Shown in pieces: positions 22,590 to 32,434 of a stretch of 64,000 nt of DNA. Made by a program: the position numbers and the translations under genes. Location of the stretch: contig NC_057761.1 of NCBI RefSeq assembly GCF_010389155.1, forward strand, positions 16,432,501 through 16,496,500, in the 5' to 3' direction. Source of the stretch: Erigeron canadensis. Lineage: Eukaryota > Streptophyta > Magnoliopsida > Asterales > Asteraceae. Below the pieces are notes generated by a model, which searched no databases, had not been told where the DNA came from, and worked only from the letters and a program-made list of their open reading frames with translations. Each line of letters opens with the position of its first letter. The first letter of the stretch is position 1.

Positions 22590-22710
22590 ACTTTCGTTTT
22601 AAGAAAAAGATAAGAAGGTTTTGTTAAAGAAGGAAAAGAAAAGAAACAGTACAAATTTAAGAAAAATATAAGTAAGCAAACAGATCTTGTTTCAATAATT
22701 TAGAAACGGG

Positions 22711-22723
22711 GGCTCTGATACCA
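22711..22723 (-). other. Primer binding site of Copia A (tRNA-Met type)
   Basis: The minus strand reads TGGTATCAGAGCC two bases inside the LTR end at 22726. This is the standard plant Copia initiator tRNA-Met site, and it sets the direction of Copia A. Confidence 0.93.
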
Positions 22724-22725
22724 CT

Positions 22726-23502
22726 TGACACTCCACGATTTGCTTAAGCTTATATTAATTATCTGGACAATAAAGTAAATACAAGAAAGTAAAGAACAAG
22801 AACAAGAGTAAAGTTCAATTACACAAATCTAAGCAAGTCTAATCATACGTATCATTGATTAAACAGTGAACACATGATCGATATTACAACTTGTCATACA
22901 AGAAAATAAATGAACATACAATTGTTAAGTTTAGGCACACTAAAAACGTAAACAATTACAAGAGAGAATATAAGTGACATACACTTTATGGTGACAAACA
23001 CAAAGTGTGTTTGGTACGGCTGTGTTGCTTTATATAGGGTAGGAATTAGGGCAACACAGCCTTTTCTTGATAGTGATTGATGGTGGTTGTCGAGATCTGA
23101 TTGGCTAGAAGTACTTGCATAAGAAGCCTTTGTCTTCTTTACCATTTTGAGCATGAGAGATAGAACCCATATCTTCTGAATGCAACTGCATCTTTGCTAA
23201 AGATGGTACAAGATAGTTGGAACAACCACCATGTAACTCTTGTCTTCTTCTAGTTTAAATTCTTCCTGCCTTGACATACAATTTGGAAAGGAACCACCCG
23301 TTGACTAAGAGTCACTAGACTCGCTGATGTGTAGCTGATGAAGGACCTTCAGCGACCAAGTGTTGTCAGCGAATCCTTGACTCAACACAAATATTAAACC
23401 AAAACACATCTACTATTTCGAATACGATATATATCGTCTACGAAAATAACTATCCGTATGTTTAGTACTTCTAATAGGAGTTTTTGAAAAATCATCCCAA
23501 CA
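22726..23502 (-). repeat. 5' LTR of Copia A
   Basis: The 777-bp block starts TGTTGGGATGATTT (minus strand, at 23502) and ends ATCGTGGAGTGTCA at 22726, with canonical TG and CA ends. A TATA box (CTATATAAAG, minus strand) lies at about 23028-23037. No partner LTR is in the window, so age and target duplication cannot be read. The right flank begins GTGCA. Confidence 0.85.
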
Positions 23503-24294
23503 GTGCAAACGAGACAAAGATACAAAGTATATAACCAAAATGTGTAATGTTTTTATGATTTTATATATTTATATATAATGTTATTTTATGATTTTATATA
23601 TTTATATATAATGTTTTTATGATTATATATGTATCCTATAATTTATTTAATATAAAGTCATAAAAAAAATTAAATACAATCAATCATATATTGTTTTACC
23701 GCACCATTTACGCAACTTCACTCTCAACTTATTTTTCCAAGCAACCGATGACATCACAGCATGTCACATGACGCGCTATGAAAAAAGTAGCTCAACCTCC
23801 AACAACTCTACTCCTCTTAACGTTATGAACCAACAAATTTATTTCCATCCTTTTATTTTAACAATGAAATATGTTATTTGAGTAATGTTTTGTACATGAC
23901 GAGGGAAAGTGCCCGCGCGTTGGGTGGTGAAATGGTGGGTTGATTGGTCATAGGACGTGATAAGTCATAAAGTGTGATAGCCAAATGCTTTAGCTGTACG
24001 GGCTCCGCCATCAGATTAAAAATTCGTCAAAAGTATGTCAAATGATATCTCTAATGAAAGAGCATGAAATTTTAAATACACCCATACAATTTTTATAATT
24101 TATCGATAAACGGTTTTTGAGATTAACGGTTTTGAATGAATTAGAGTAATAAAATGATTATGGAGGAGAGAGAAAAAATGAGTGGTTCAGATTTGAGGAG
24201 AGAGAAGAAAAGGAGTGATTGAGATTTAAGGGTATTATAGGTAAATTAGATAGAGATGTTTAAATTAGTGAGAAAAAAAAGGGGAATAATCTAA
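23503..24294. other. Intergenic AT-rich DNA
   Basis: No gene or known element is supported. A two-copy tandem repeat of about 35 bp (TTTTATGATTTTATATAT plus TTATATATAATG) lies at about 23553-23620. The rest is simple AT-rich plant intergenic sequence between the Copia A LTR and a MITE. Confidence 0.6.
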
Positions 24295-24513
24295 GACTAT
24301 CAGGAGTAGTGAAAGGGGGGAACGCCCCTCATCCAACAAATAAATGCCACATGGCCTGCAAATATAGTACAAGGGGCAAGCCTTCTAAAAACGAACGGGT
24401 AAGGGGCAAAATTACATTTGGAACGCCCCGGAACGCCCTCGGGGGCCGATGAGGGGCGTTCCCAATCATTTTTTGGCAGGGGAATGCCCCTTAATGGGCT
24501 ACTCCTCTCGGTC
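24295..24513. mobile_element. PIF/Harbinger-like MITE, 219 bp
   Basis: The imperfect terminal inverted repeats begin GACTATCAGGAGTAG on the left and GACCGAGAGGAGTAG on the reverse complement of the right (11 of 15 match). They are flanked by TAA on both sides (24292-24294 and 24514-24516), the target duplication preferred by PIF/Harbinger transposons. An inner perfect 16-bp inverted repeat GGGAACGCCCCTCATC lies at 24318-24333 and 24448-24463. It has no coding capacity and would need a transposase from elsewhere. Confidence 0.72.
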
Positions 24514-24516
24514 TAA

Positions 24517-24898
24517 GTAGTTCAAATCATCTTTTAAGATTTAAAAAAAATGTAAAATGTTTTATAAGATAGTATAGATAACCTTAAACGATTAAACAAG
24601 AAAATTATAATAAACCACATAGGAGATTTAACGTAGTTGTGGGGGGCCACTACAAACTACTGAAATGACTGAATCCAACACTACTTACAATCGTGAATGA
24701 GATCGAATGAAATACAGATAATTAAAGAAGAAGATTACTACAGCATCGTTTAAAACTAACTCAATATTACATAAATGTATTATTGACAAAAACATTCGGA
24801 CAAAAAATAAAAGAACACGTACACCACATACTAACAGCGCAAATGGACTACAAAAAGATCCACATGGTTTCATTCAAATTATATCGTAGTTGTAGTAA
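24517..24898. other. 3' flank of MYB gene
   Basis: This region lies downstream of the MYB stop codon and should include its 3' UTR. It is AT-rich, with no frame of interest on either strand and no transposon ends recognised. Confidence 0.5.
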
Positions 24899-26189
24899 TT
24901 AGGAATAAATTAAATCATCGAACTCAAAACTACTCTCTGGAATCTCAAACTTGAACATACTGCAGTAGGTTTCATCTTCTGTGCTGCTATTTACAAAGGT
25001 TGAAGATGAGTTTATCTGTGTAGGACTTGACATGGGCGTCGATAGAACTGAATCGACGTTAAAATTTTGGTGAGCGGGGTTGCTTTTATATTCAATATCC
25101 GATGACTGGAAACTCGAGTTCTCTGATGCAGATGCCTTGAATTGATCATTTTGACTATATAGCATAGCATGATCATGATTATCAGGTATGCATTGGGGCA
25201 TATAATTACTTTCATCAATAATTTGAGCATTCGTTTTAACCAAATTTGGTGAGAAAAACTGATTTGAAATCCGAGTGTTTTGAAAACTTGTTGGGATAGA
25301 GGTAGTGCAGTTTGGAAGCTCTTGGCTTAGGGTTTGTTGGTTAATAGAATTCATTTGATTATTGAGAAATAAGTCTTGGTTTTCTTGATTTGATGCTAAT
25401 AGAGTGGCAAGCCTTAGGACATCTGGATTTACAAGTGTTTGGAGATTCAAAAGGTTTGAGAGATTTAACTGAGCTGAGTTGAGAATGGAAGAAAGGTCCA
25501 AGAGATCGAGCCGAGGACTATGAGTCACTGGATCAATTCCATTCCTGATTAGCCTTTTACGAATGTGGGTGTTCCAGTAGTTCTTAATTTCATTGTCAGT
25601 TCTACCAGGCAAGCGAGCTGCGATTGCTGACCACCTACATATATGGATTAATAACAAAAACTTTAGATAAGAATACATTTTAACTAACTACTTGTATATT
25701 TTAACAAGAGCATGAGGAAGTATATATATAATTAAAATTACAATTCTTTTTAAAGGCGGGTAACTAAACAATCCAAACAAACATATTTACTAAATGAACT
25801 TACTTATTTCCCATTACACTATGAAGTTGAATGATAGTTTCTTCTTCTTCAAACGAAAACCTTCCTCTCTTGATATCAGGCCTCAAGTAGTTTGTCCAAC
25901 GAAGACGACAACTTTTTCCACATCTTTGAAGTCCTATATATATATATATATAGAAACAATATTACTGGCTAGCTAGTGAAGAGCAAACTAGAGTTTGCCA
26001 TCAAAATTTAAGAAAATAAAGTTTAATTAATTAAACACATGCATGCAGATGCTTACCAGCATTCTTAGGGAGGGTTCGCCAATTTCCCGGTCCATGAAGT
26101 TGAATATATTCCATAAGTTTTTGATCTTCTTCTTGTGTCCAAGGACCTTTCTTGAGTCCATTTTTATCACAACATGGAGATCTTCCCAT
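24899..26189 (-). CDS. R2R3-MYB transcription factor (MYB41/MYB74/MYB102-like, subgroup 11)
   Basis: Three exons on the minus strand give 332 residues: exon 1 26057-26189, exon 2 25804-25933, exon 3 24899-25634. Introns of 123 and 169 bp have GT-AG ends, with phases 1 and 2, at the positions typical of plant R2R3-MYBs. The start [17 protein letters not shown] is canonical. R2 covers about residues 14-63 and R3 66-114, with [15 protein letters not shown] as the R3 recognition helix. The phrase [19 protein letters not shown] just after R3 is diagnostic of the MYB41/49/74/102 group, nuclear regulators linked to cuticle or suberin formation and to drought, salt or ABA responses. The C-terminus is rich in Ser/Asn/Gln and ends in an acidic segment (EFDDLIYS), plausibly activating. 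No lesion is seen. The exact orthologue is not determined. Confidence 0.95.
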
Positions 26190-26945
26190 TTCTGAATTTT
26201 TTTTCAATAAGTTTCTTGATGATCTTTTAATGAGAAAAGACTTGGTTCAATTCAATATATATATATATAGAGGGAGAGAGAGAGATAGATAGAGAGAGAG
26301 AGAGAGATACGTGTTGATAAGAAAGACTGAAGAGGATTATGCAAATGAAAAAGTGAAACTTGTAGGTCCTAATGAGAAGATGACTTCTTACATATATATA
26401 TATATATAGATGTAGGGGACTCATGTTGCAATGGCTAAGAAGTCAATATGATTTGGCGCCGGCCTGTTTCACAGTCAACCTCTCCATTTTGTTTGTAAAA
26501 GGGTGAAAAGTTGAAAATTAATTAGCAAACACATGGGGATAGAGTGACAAGAAGAGGATGTAACAAAGTGATGGTAAAATATGGATTAGCATAAATGACA
26601 CATGTCGAGTTATTGATGGAATTGACATTTCGTTATTTGTTTGACCTAAAAAAATTGGTGATTTTATAGTGGGTGAGGTTGTTATATCCTCTACCAGTTG
26701 TGATGAAATCTATGTTTCTATGGTTTCTTCTTCTTGCTTCCCACATAAAATACATTTTGAATTCATTTGTAAGGACATGAATAGTCGTGATTTGGTTTAC
26801 GTTTGAATTTCATCACTAGGGACTCAATTATACCTCATACGTGTCAACTTTAAGAAACCTTTTTGGATTTAATACTCATGTTGAGACCACATTTAATATA
26901 ACTAGTCGACAATGTAGAGTTTAAGTGCAATATATATATATATAT
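26190..26945 (-). promoter_or_regulatory. MYB 5' flank with (CT)n and (TA)n microsatellites
   Basis: The transcribed leader of the MYB gene probably contains the (GA/CT)n run at about 26271-26308, which is CT-rich on the coding strand as in many plant 5' UTRs. (TA)n tracts lie at about 26257-26268 and 26392-26408; one may serve as a TATA region, but which cannot be told. Beyond about 26450 the sequence is AT-rich without recognised elements up to the foldback element at 26946. Confidence 0.45.
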
Positions 26946-27432
26946 TTATATGTTATTTTGAGAAATTTTTTTTTTTCGAAAATATTTGAGGACTTTTTAA
27001 ATCAAGTCCAACCGATGATTATTCTTTACATGAAAATTGTTTTTTGACTGTTTTTGAATAACTTATGCGTAATTTTGAAGTTTATAATTGTGTGGAGACA
27101 TAGATTATCATCCGTTATACAATTATGTGAAGATTTGGATTCTTGTTTACATGTGCACGAATATTGCTATGATTATATGTGATCGACTTGCATACATGTG
27201 ATCATAGCAATATTCGTGCACATGTGATCAAGAATCCAAATCTCCACAAAATTGTATAAAGGATGATAATCTATGCCTCCACACAATTATAAATCTTAAA
27301 ATTACACATAAGTTATTCTAGAAAACAATCAAAAAAACAATTTTCATATAAAGAACAATCATCGGTTGGGCTTGATTTAAAAAGTTCTCAAATGTTTTCG
27401 CAAAAAAAAAAATTCTCAAAATAACTTTAACC
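26946..27432. mobile_element. Foldback MITE with ~240-bp arms in a (TA)n array
   Basis: The whole block is a large imperfect hairpin centred near 27190. The left arm begins TGTTATTTTGAGAAATT, and the right arm ends with the near reverse complement AATTCTCAAAATAACT. Inner arms pair over TGCACGAATATTGCTATGAT (27160-27179) with ATCATAGCAATATTCGTGCA. Both ends abut TATATATA tracts. There is no open frame of note. It is a candidate inverted-repeat source of small RNAs if transcribed. Confidence 0.78.
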
Positions 27433-28015
27433 TATATATATATATATTGTATAGCTATCCTTGTATTTCTTTGGAATATGTATACTGGTTAAACTTTAAA
27501 CTTTGATAATAGCATAAAAACATTTGAACAATGATATAACTTATACGTAAGATATTTTCTTCATATAATAGCCTTGTTAAACTTTGAACAAAATGATTAT
27601 GTAGCCCGGTACACCTGGTTGTGGCGGCAACGGTGTCACGGGGGCGACTATTGGTAGTGGAGGCAGCGGCAAGTGGTGTAGATTATTGATGTAAATTAAC
27701 GTAAAAGGTCAATGGATATTTTGGATACATGACTGATATTGTAATATAATCATTAATGGTATTTTAGATCATTTCTATATAACTTTTAAAGAGATGGTTG
27801 TTTTATTTATTAAATGGTATAAAAGTATAGATTAAATGTGTAAGGTAATTAGAATTAAGAAGTAAGAATATTTTTGATATAAAAAAAATTTGAATTTTTT
27901 AAAATTGGAGAGGTTGCGAGTTATAACTAGATAACCCTGTTATCCATATCATAGTTAACTTCCTTTCTCAAACACATTCTTCTATACGGAGTATATATAT
28001 ATATATATATATATA
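27433..28015. other. Intergenic DNA with GC-rich glycine-codon-like patch
   Basis: The block is AT-rich except for a sharply GC-rich patch at about 27604-27682 (GGN-type repeats, which would read as glycine-rich sequence such as CGGNGVTGATIGSGGSG). The frame is short and closed by a stop, and no gene is called. A (TA)n tract lies at 27992-28015. Confidence 0.5.
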
Positions 28016-28207
28016 TGATTTAGGTAAAACAAAACAAGTAAGTAAAACAAATAAAATAATAGTTTTTTCTACACTGAAAATTACCGTGCATCATTAAAAA
28101 TCATCGTGCATCAATTGCTGCATGAATCATCGTGTATCAATTGAATCATGATCTAGTGGCCAAGATCTTGTCCTATTTATTTTATTTTAATACTTGTTTT
28201 ACAATAC

Positions 28208-28210
<3 letters not shown>
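28016..28210. mobile_element. Short TIR element in (TA)n, about 195 bp
   Basis: The left end GGTAAAACAAAACAAG and the reverse complement of the right end (GGTATTGTAAAACAAG) form imperfect terminal inverted repeats. Both sides continue into TATATATA arrays (27992-28015 and 28211-28240). Inside, CATCGTGCATCAATTG and CATCGTGTATCAATTG repeat. No coding capacity. MITE status is inferred from structure only. Confidence 0.55.
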
Positions 28211-28242
<32 letters not shown>

Positions 28243-28255
28243 TATATTATATATA

Positions 28256-28443
28256 TGGAAAAATGAATATAAGGTTGTCCGACAAGTAAGCTTGGGTGTG
28301 GAGCCCCTCACATACTAATCTTTATTATTTATTGTTTAATAAATAAATGTTTGGGCCCCCATTATCTTTATGGTTTAAAAAATTAATATGTGAGTGTCCG
28401 ACATCTAAGCTTAAATACCTAACAGCCTTATATTCTCATCCCC
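28256..28443. mobile_element. Short TIR element in (TA)n, about 188 bp
   Basis: The left end GGAAAAATGAATATAAGGTTGT and the reverse complement of the right end (GGGGATGAGAATATAAGGCTGT) are terminal inverted repeats with few mismatches. Inner pairs GTCCGACA and TGTCGGAC extend the fold. Both sides lie in TATATA tracts. It is a different family from its neighbours by end sequence. Confidence 0.62.
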
Positions 28444-28669
28444 ATATATATATAATATATGATATTTTTTGAATGTGTATATACTTATTGATTATTTTGA
28501 TCACATAATTAGTCTGTATTTCCTTTGGTCAAAACTTTCAATTTTTAACTTGAACCGCATTCCGTTAATTAAACATCACATTTACTTGACTAGCTACTGG
28601 AAGTTCCTTATGATCTATGATTTCTTCTTGAATAAAAAGAAATCAATAATATGATATTATTAAAAGACG

Positions 28670-28860
28670 TCTGGTAACCCGACCAGACTTTTTGCAGCGA
28701 CCTAGAGAGGGGATCTACTTTTATTCTGCCATATTTACCATTATAGACATGGGGGCCCTCATTTTTTCACTTTTTACAGCGAGAATCGCTGCAAAAAGTG
28801 TTAATGGTCTAGATACCAAAAAAGAATGATTGCCATATGGGGGGCGTATTAAAATCTTCT
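28670..28860. repeat. CACTTTTTGCAGCGA-type palindrome, possible transposon remnant
   Basis: A near-perfect hairpin lies at about 28769-28800, with arms CACTTTTTACAGCGA and TCGCTGCAAAAAGTG. A third copy, GACTTTTTGCAGCGA, lies at 28686-28700. Plant CACTA-like elements often have ends and sub-repeats of this kind (GCAGCG), so this may be a remnant or MITE. Ends and target duplication were not found. Confidence 0.4.
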
Positions 28861-29008
28861 TGTATGCAGCTGCCAAGAGACAAAAGTCCAACTTAGATTT
28901 TCATTATTAATAGTTTAACAAATAAATTAAATATGCAATCCAAATAATCACACATCGCATGAATTGCATGCTTCCATATGAATGCAACTAATTTATTATT
29001 ACTATTAA

Positions 29009-29052
<44 letters not shown>

Positions 29053-29940
29053 CATGACATAACAAAATAGATGTGTCTCTATTTAATCATAATATATAAT
29101 TAAGTATCTAGGACTCATTTATGATAACTTCAAAGTATCTCGACTTATTTATTATTTATGTTAACCTTATAATTATAAACTATAGTATAACACTATAATC
29201 TCTACTTAAAAGTTTGTCTAGGTTTTAAACAATCAATGTCTTATATATCCTTGGCAATTTGCTAAAAATCTGTTTGTTCGTCTTCTGTGTAATGTGTGTT
29301 GTTTTCTGGGTATTTCTGAAGTCACCATAATACCACTATACCTTTAATGACCTGACACGTGGTCAATCACGAGACGCTATATCTTCTGTTTCGTGGGACC
29401 ATAGACAAGTCAACTCTTTTGGGAAGCACACGTAAGACATAGACAAGTGTCCCGAAGTTTAAATATTTTTATGCTGATAAGTTTGCACACATTATTATCT
29501 ATTCTATTAAAAGGAAGAGTTACTATTTGTCTATTTAACACTAGTAATATTAACTGAATTTTTTCCTATCGTATCTCGTTCGATTTTTTATTATGGATCA
29601 TTTATTCGGTTTTTCATCTACTGTATTGCAACTTTTTTATCTCATCCATATCCCATACCATTAACATTATTCGGATTTTATCTCATCCCAACTTAATCAA
29701 GTTTCTATTATGGATTATTTGTTGCTTTTTCGCACACTATTTTGCCCATTTGGGTTCCAAACATTATGCTACACACTTTTTCATTTGAGGTTTTCAATTT
29801 ATATATTGTAACCTTTTATTCGATTTTTGTTCTTTCATTTATTTATTTTTGGTTTATTGTATATAATAAATATATGTATTAGAATGCGTAGTCGTATTAT
29901 TTTAAATAAATATATTTGTTTTATATGCCAAAGGTTTAAG

Positions 29941-29943
<3 letters not shown>
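28861..29943. other. Intergenic AT-rich DNA with long (TA)n
   Basis: No gene is supported. A pure (TA)n tract of about 37 bp lies at 29013-29049. The rest is AT-rich with short poly-T runs and shows no recognisable transposon ends. Confidence 0.55.
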
Positions 29944-29981
<38 letters not shown>

Positions 29982-29983
<2 letters not shown>

Positions 29984-30274
29984 AAAAGATAAAATAAGTG
30001 TACCTAAAAAAAAGTCCATATAACTTACACATGTGTAAGTTAACTTCGACCACCACCACGATTTTCCGGCCACTGCGTCGCCGGAAAATCATGTGTAAAT
30101 TAACTTACACATGTGTAAGTAACTTACATATGATTTTCCGGTGGGCCCGTCGTCGGAAAGTCTTAGTCTTTTTACTAAAAAGTCTTGTATATCGTAGTAG
30201 ATGATGATGGTGGTGTGTAAGTTACGAAAATCAATGGAGTTTTTTTGGACTTTTTTTACATTTTATCTCACCCC
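29982..30274. mobile_element. Short TIR element between two (TA)n arrays, about 293 bp
   Basis: The left end GGAAAAGATAAAATAAGTG and the reverse complement of the right end (GGGGTGAGATAAAATGTAAA) form imperfect inverted repeats. They continue into AAAAAAAGTCC and AACTTACAC on both arms. The array TATATA stands on both sides (29944-29981 and 30275-30290). The middle has CCGGCCACTGCGTCGCCGG and repeated ACTTACACATGTGTAAGT palindromes. It is non-coding. Confidence 0.6.
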
Positions 30275-30290
30275 TATATATATATATATA

Positions 30291-31614
30291 CCCCGGGTAA
30301 CTTTCCAGTAAGAACAAGTTTAAAATAAGAAAGGTAAGAACAAGGGGTAAAAAAGAAATTTAAACATGGGATGGATTTTTTTTTAAACTTTTATTTTTCT
30401 ATTAACTTGAAAATGTAACCACCTATTATTGGTATTTTCCTGTATGTATGGAAAAAAAAAACTTCCATCTCAAGATTGCAATTAAGTTAAACACATCAAC
30501 TTTTAAAATTAAAAAATTATATCATTAAATGTTTCATCCTCTTTAATTTTATAGATTTAATTTGTAAAAAATTATAAATGGATGCACAAACAACAATTAA
30601 GTTAGTGGATGCACAATCAATGAAAAATGGATGCAAGAAAAAATAAGATGATACAATATGAGCATGAGAATGAAATAATTTGATTTTATAGATTCAGGAT
30701 GCACAAAATACAACTTTAGGATGCACATCTAACACAACTTCAGGATGCAGAAATTAACACAACTTCAGGATGTAATATTAACTCCAGGATGCATAAAAAA
30801 ATAAGATATATAATATGATATGAAGAAAAAAAATCAAGAGAATAAAAAGAAACAGATGCTTTGTAAATATCAGGATATGCAAACAAAATTAAAACAAATA
30901 TACGATTTTAGTTAAAAACTTTGAGATGTGGATGAATAAATAATAATAATCCACCAAATCACGTCTTCAGTTTAGGTTTTTTTTTTTTTTTTTTTTTTAA
31001 GAAAAGATAATTAATTTTTTTTCAGATTTCATATTTTTGTTTTTATAAATTGAAAACTGGTTTGTTTCAATGTTGGATTAGAAAATGGCAACGTGGGTCA
31101 TGGGGCATAGAAGGATTTTCCTCATATACCCTTTTTTCATTATTTTATTATTTAAATTGTTTGAAAAAGTTGTAACCGTTGATATAAAAAAGCAATGGTC
31201 ACGATTTGTTCTTATTGGTTCGTATTTTCAAACTGTTTGTATCTGATTGCTCCCTATATAAGAACGGTGAGAACACCTTAAAATCATCATTTTGATGCAT
31301 TAAAAGTCCATAAAACTGACATAGTGCATAACTAATTATCATTATTTAAGTGTTTAACAACACATTGATTCATCAAAATCGAAAAAATCACGTTTTTTGT
31401 TGGATGCATCATTTTGATGAATATGCATCCAAGATGGATGCACAAAATAAAAAACATGATTATTTCGATTTTGACGGATGAATGTGTTGTTAAACACTTA
31501 AATAATGATAATTAGTTATGCACTATGTTAGTTTTTTGGACTTTTAATGCATCAAAATAATGTTTTTAAGGTGTTCTCACTGTTCTTATTTTAAGAGTGT
31601 TCTCATCGGAGTGT

Positions 31615-31620
<6 letters not shown>
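30291..31620. mobile_element. 1.3-kb TIR element with internal foldback, in (TA)n
   Basis: The terminal repeats of about 48 bp start GGGTAACTTTCCAGTAAGAA on the left and, on the reverse complement of the right, GGGTAACACTCCGATGAGAA. Both continue into a TTTAAAATAAGAA phrase. TATATA arrays stand on both sides (30275-30290, 31621-31657). The interior has repeats of TTCAGGATGCA between 30590 and 30800 and a large foldback at 31258-31590. I see no transposase, so it is non-autonomous. The superfamily is not known. Confidence 0.65.
31258..31590. repeat. Nested ~330-bp hairpin inside the TIR element
   Basis: Arms beginning AAGAACGGTGAGAACACCTT and ending with AAGGTGTTCTCACTGTTCTT pair over more than 130 bp, through TTATCATTATTTAAGTGTTT and its complement. 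The loop lies near 31405-31430 around ATGCATCATTTTGATGAAT. It may be a separate MITE related to the outer one, since the arm end resembles the subterminal sequence of the outer repeats. Confidence 0.7.
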
Positions 31621-31658
<38 letters not shown>

Positions 31659-31729
31659 CATCGCCACATTATAAATAACAAAATATAATTATATTAATTA
31701 AATTACACAACATGCAGACGGATGCTAAT

Positions 31730-32434
31730 TGTTAGAATATGATCACGTAAAATGAACGTATGTCCGAAAAGTATTTAAGCCTACGGGGTCACACCTCAAC
31801 GTGAATGTAACTATAAATTAATTAATATATTAAATGTAATTTATTAATTAATTTGATCACGGAAAACTAACGGAGGTCCGTTAAAAGAGTTAAAAGTTAA
31901 CGGTACTTAACTAACGGACTTAACGGAGAAGAGTTGGAATTAGGAAACAATTAGGAAACCCCTCTAGAATAGTCTAGAGGGAGAGGACGGTCGACTAGGG
32001 TTCCAAACCCTCAACTTGGTCATTAAGTTTTCTAAACCTATAAATATAAACCTATGTTTAGTTGTTTTACACACAATTAAATCCAAAGGGTTTTTCTCTC
32101 CTCTCTTTCTCTCTCTCTCGGCCGAAACTCAAACCCCAAAGGGTTTTGATTTTCGGTTTTCTTAGCTAGGAAAAAGAGTTTTCGGTTTAGCTAGGTATTC
32201 GGGTTTAAACAAAGGGTTGTTCATTCGTGATCAAGTACTAGCATACATACATTCCAACGTTGTGTGTGCAATCGTAGAGAGGTTTAATTCAAACCTTCTT
32301 ATTAAGGTTTCTTGCTTAATTCTCTCCAATTTAAGTTACATATTCTATACTTTGGTTAATTAATTAAACTACATAGATCTTGTATTCCGTTGCGTGCTTT
32401 GTGATTTGTTTGATAATAGTTATATAACCCAACT
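31730..32434 (+). repeat. 5' LTR of Copia C
   Basis: The 705-bp LTR starts TGTTAGAATATGATC and ends CCCAACT, where the partner keeps CCAACA, so the final base is mutated. A TATA box (CTATAAATATA) lies at 32038-32048, followed by a CT-rich leader (about 32093-32120). The 5-bp target duplication CTAAT precedes it. Confidence 0.94.

Larger units (their letters stand above)
600..23502 (-). mobile_element. Copia A: Sirevirus-like Ty1/Copia retrotransposon, split by nested insertion
   Basis: The element reads on the minus strand from its 5' LTR at 22726-23502, through the primer site, gag, protease, integrase, reverse transcriptase and RNase H, down to about position 600. The order gag, protease, integrase, RT, RNase H defines Ty1/Copia. 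RT motifs such as MSMMGELTFFLGLQ are of the SIRE/Maximus type. The coding part is interrupted by the Athila-like element 3111-18500, inside integrase. RNase H breaks off near 600-640 and no 3' LTR is visible, so the 3' end is lost or lies left of the window. Many stops and frameshifts show the copy is old and inactive. Confidence 0.88.

Noticed and set aside
26946..27432. Hairpin as a microRNA precursor
   Set aside because: The arms are far longer than usual plant pre-miRNAs and both ends sit in (TA)n like the neighbouring MITEs; a foldback transposon fits better.
27604..27682. GC-rich patch reading as a glycine-rich peptide
   Set aside because: The frame is very short, ends in a stop, and has no start, splice sites or neighbours; GGN repeats arise easily by slippage.
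29013..29049. Long (TA)n tract as a replication origin or matrix attachment site
   Set aside because: Many such tracts occur here and AT richness alone is not evidence.
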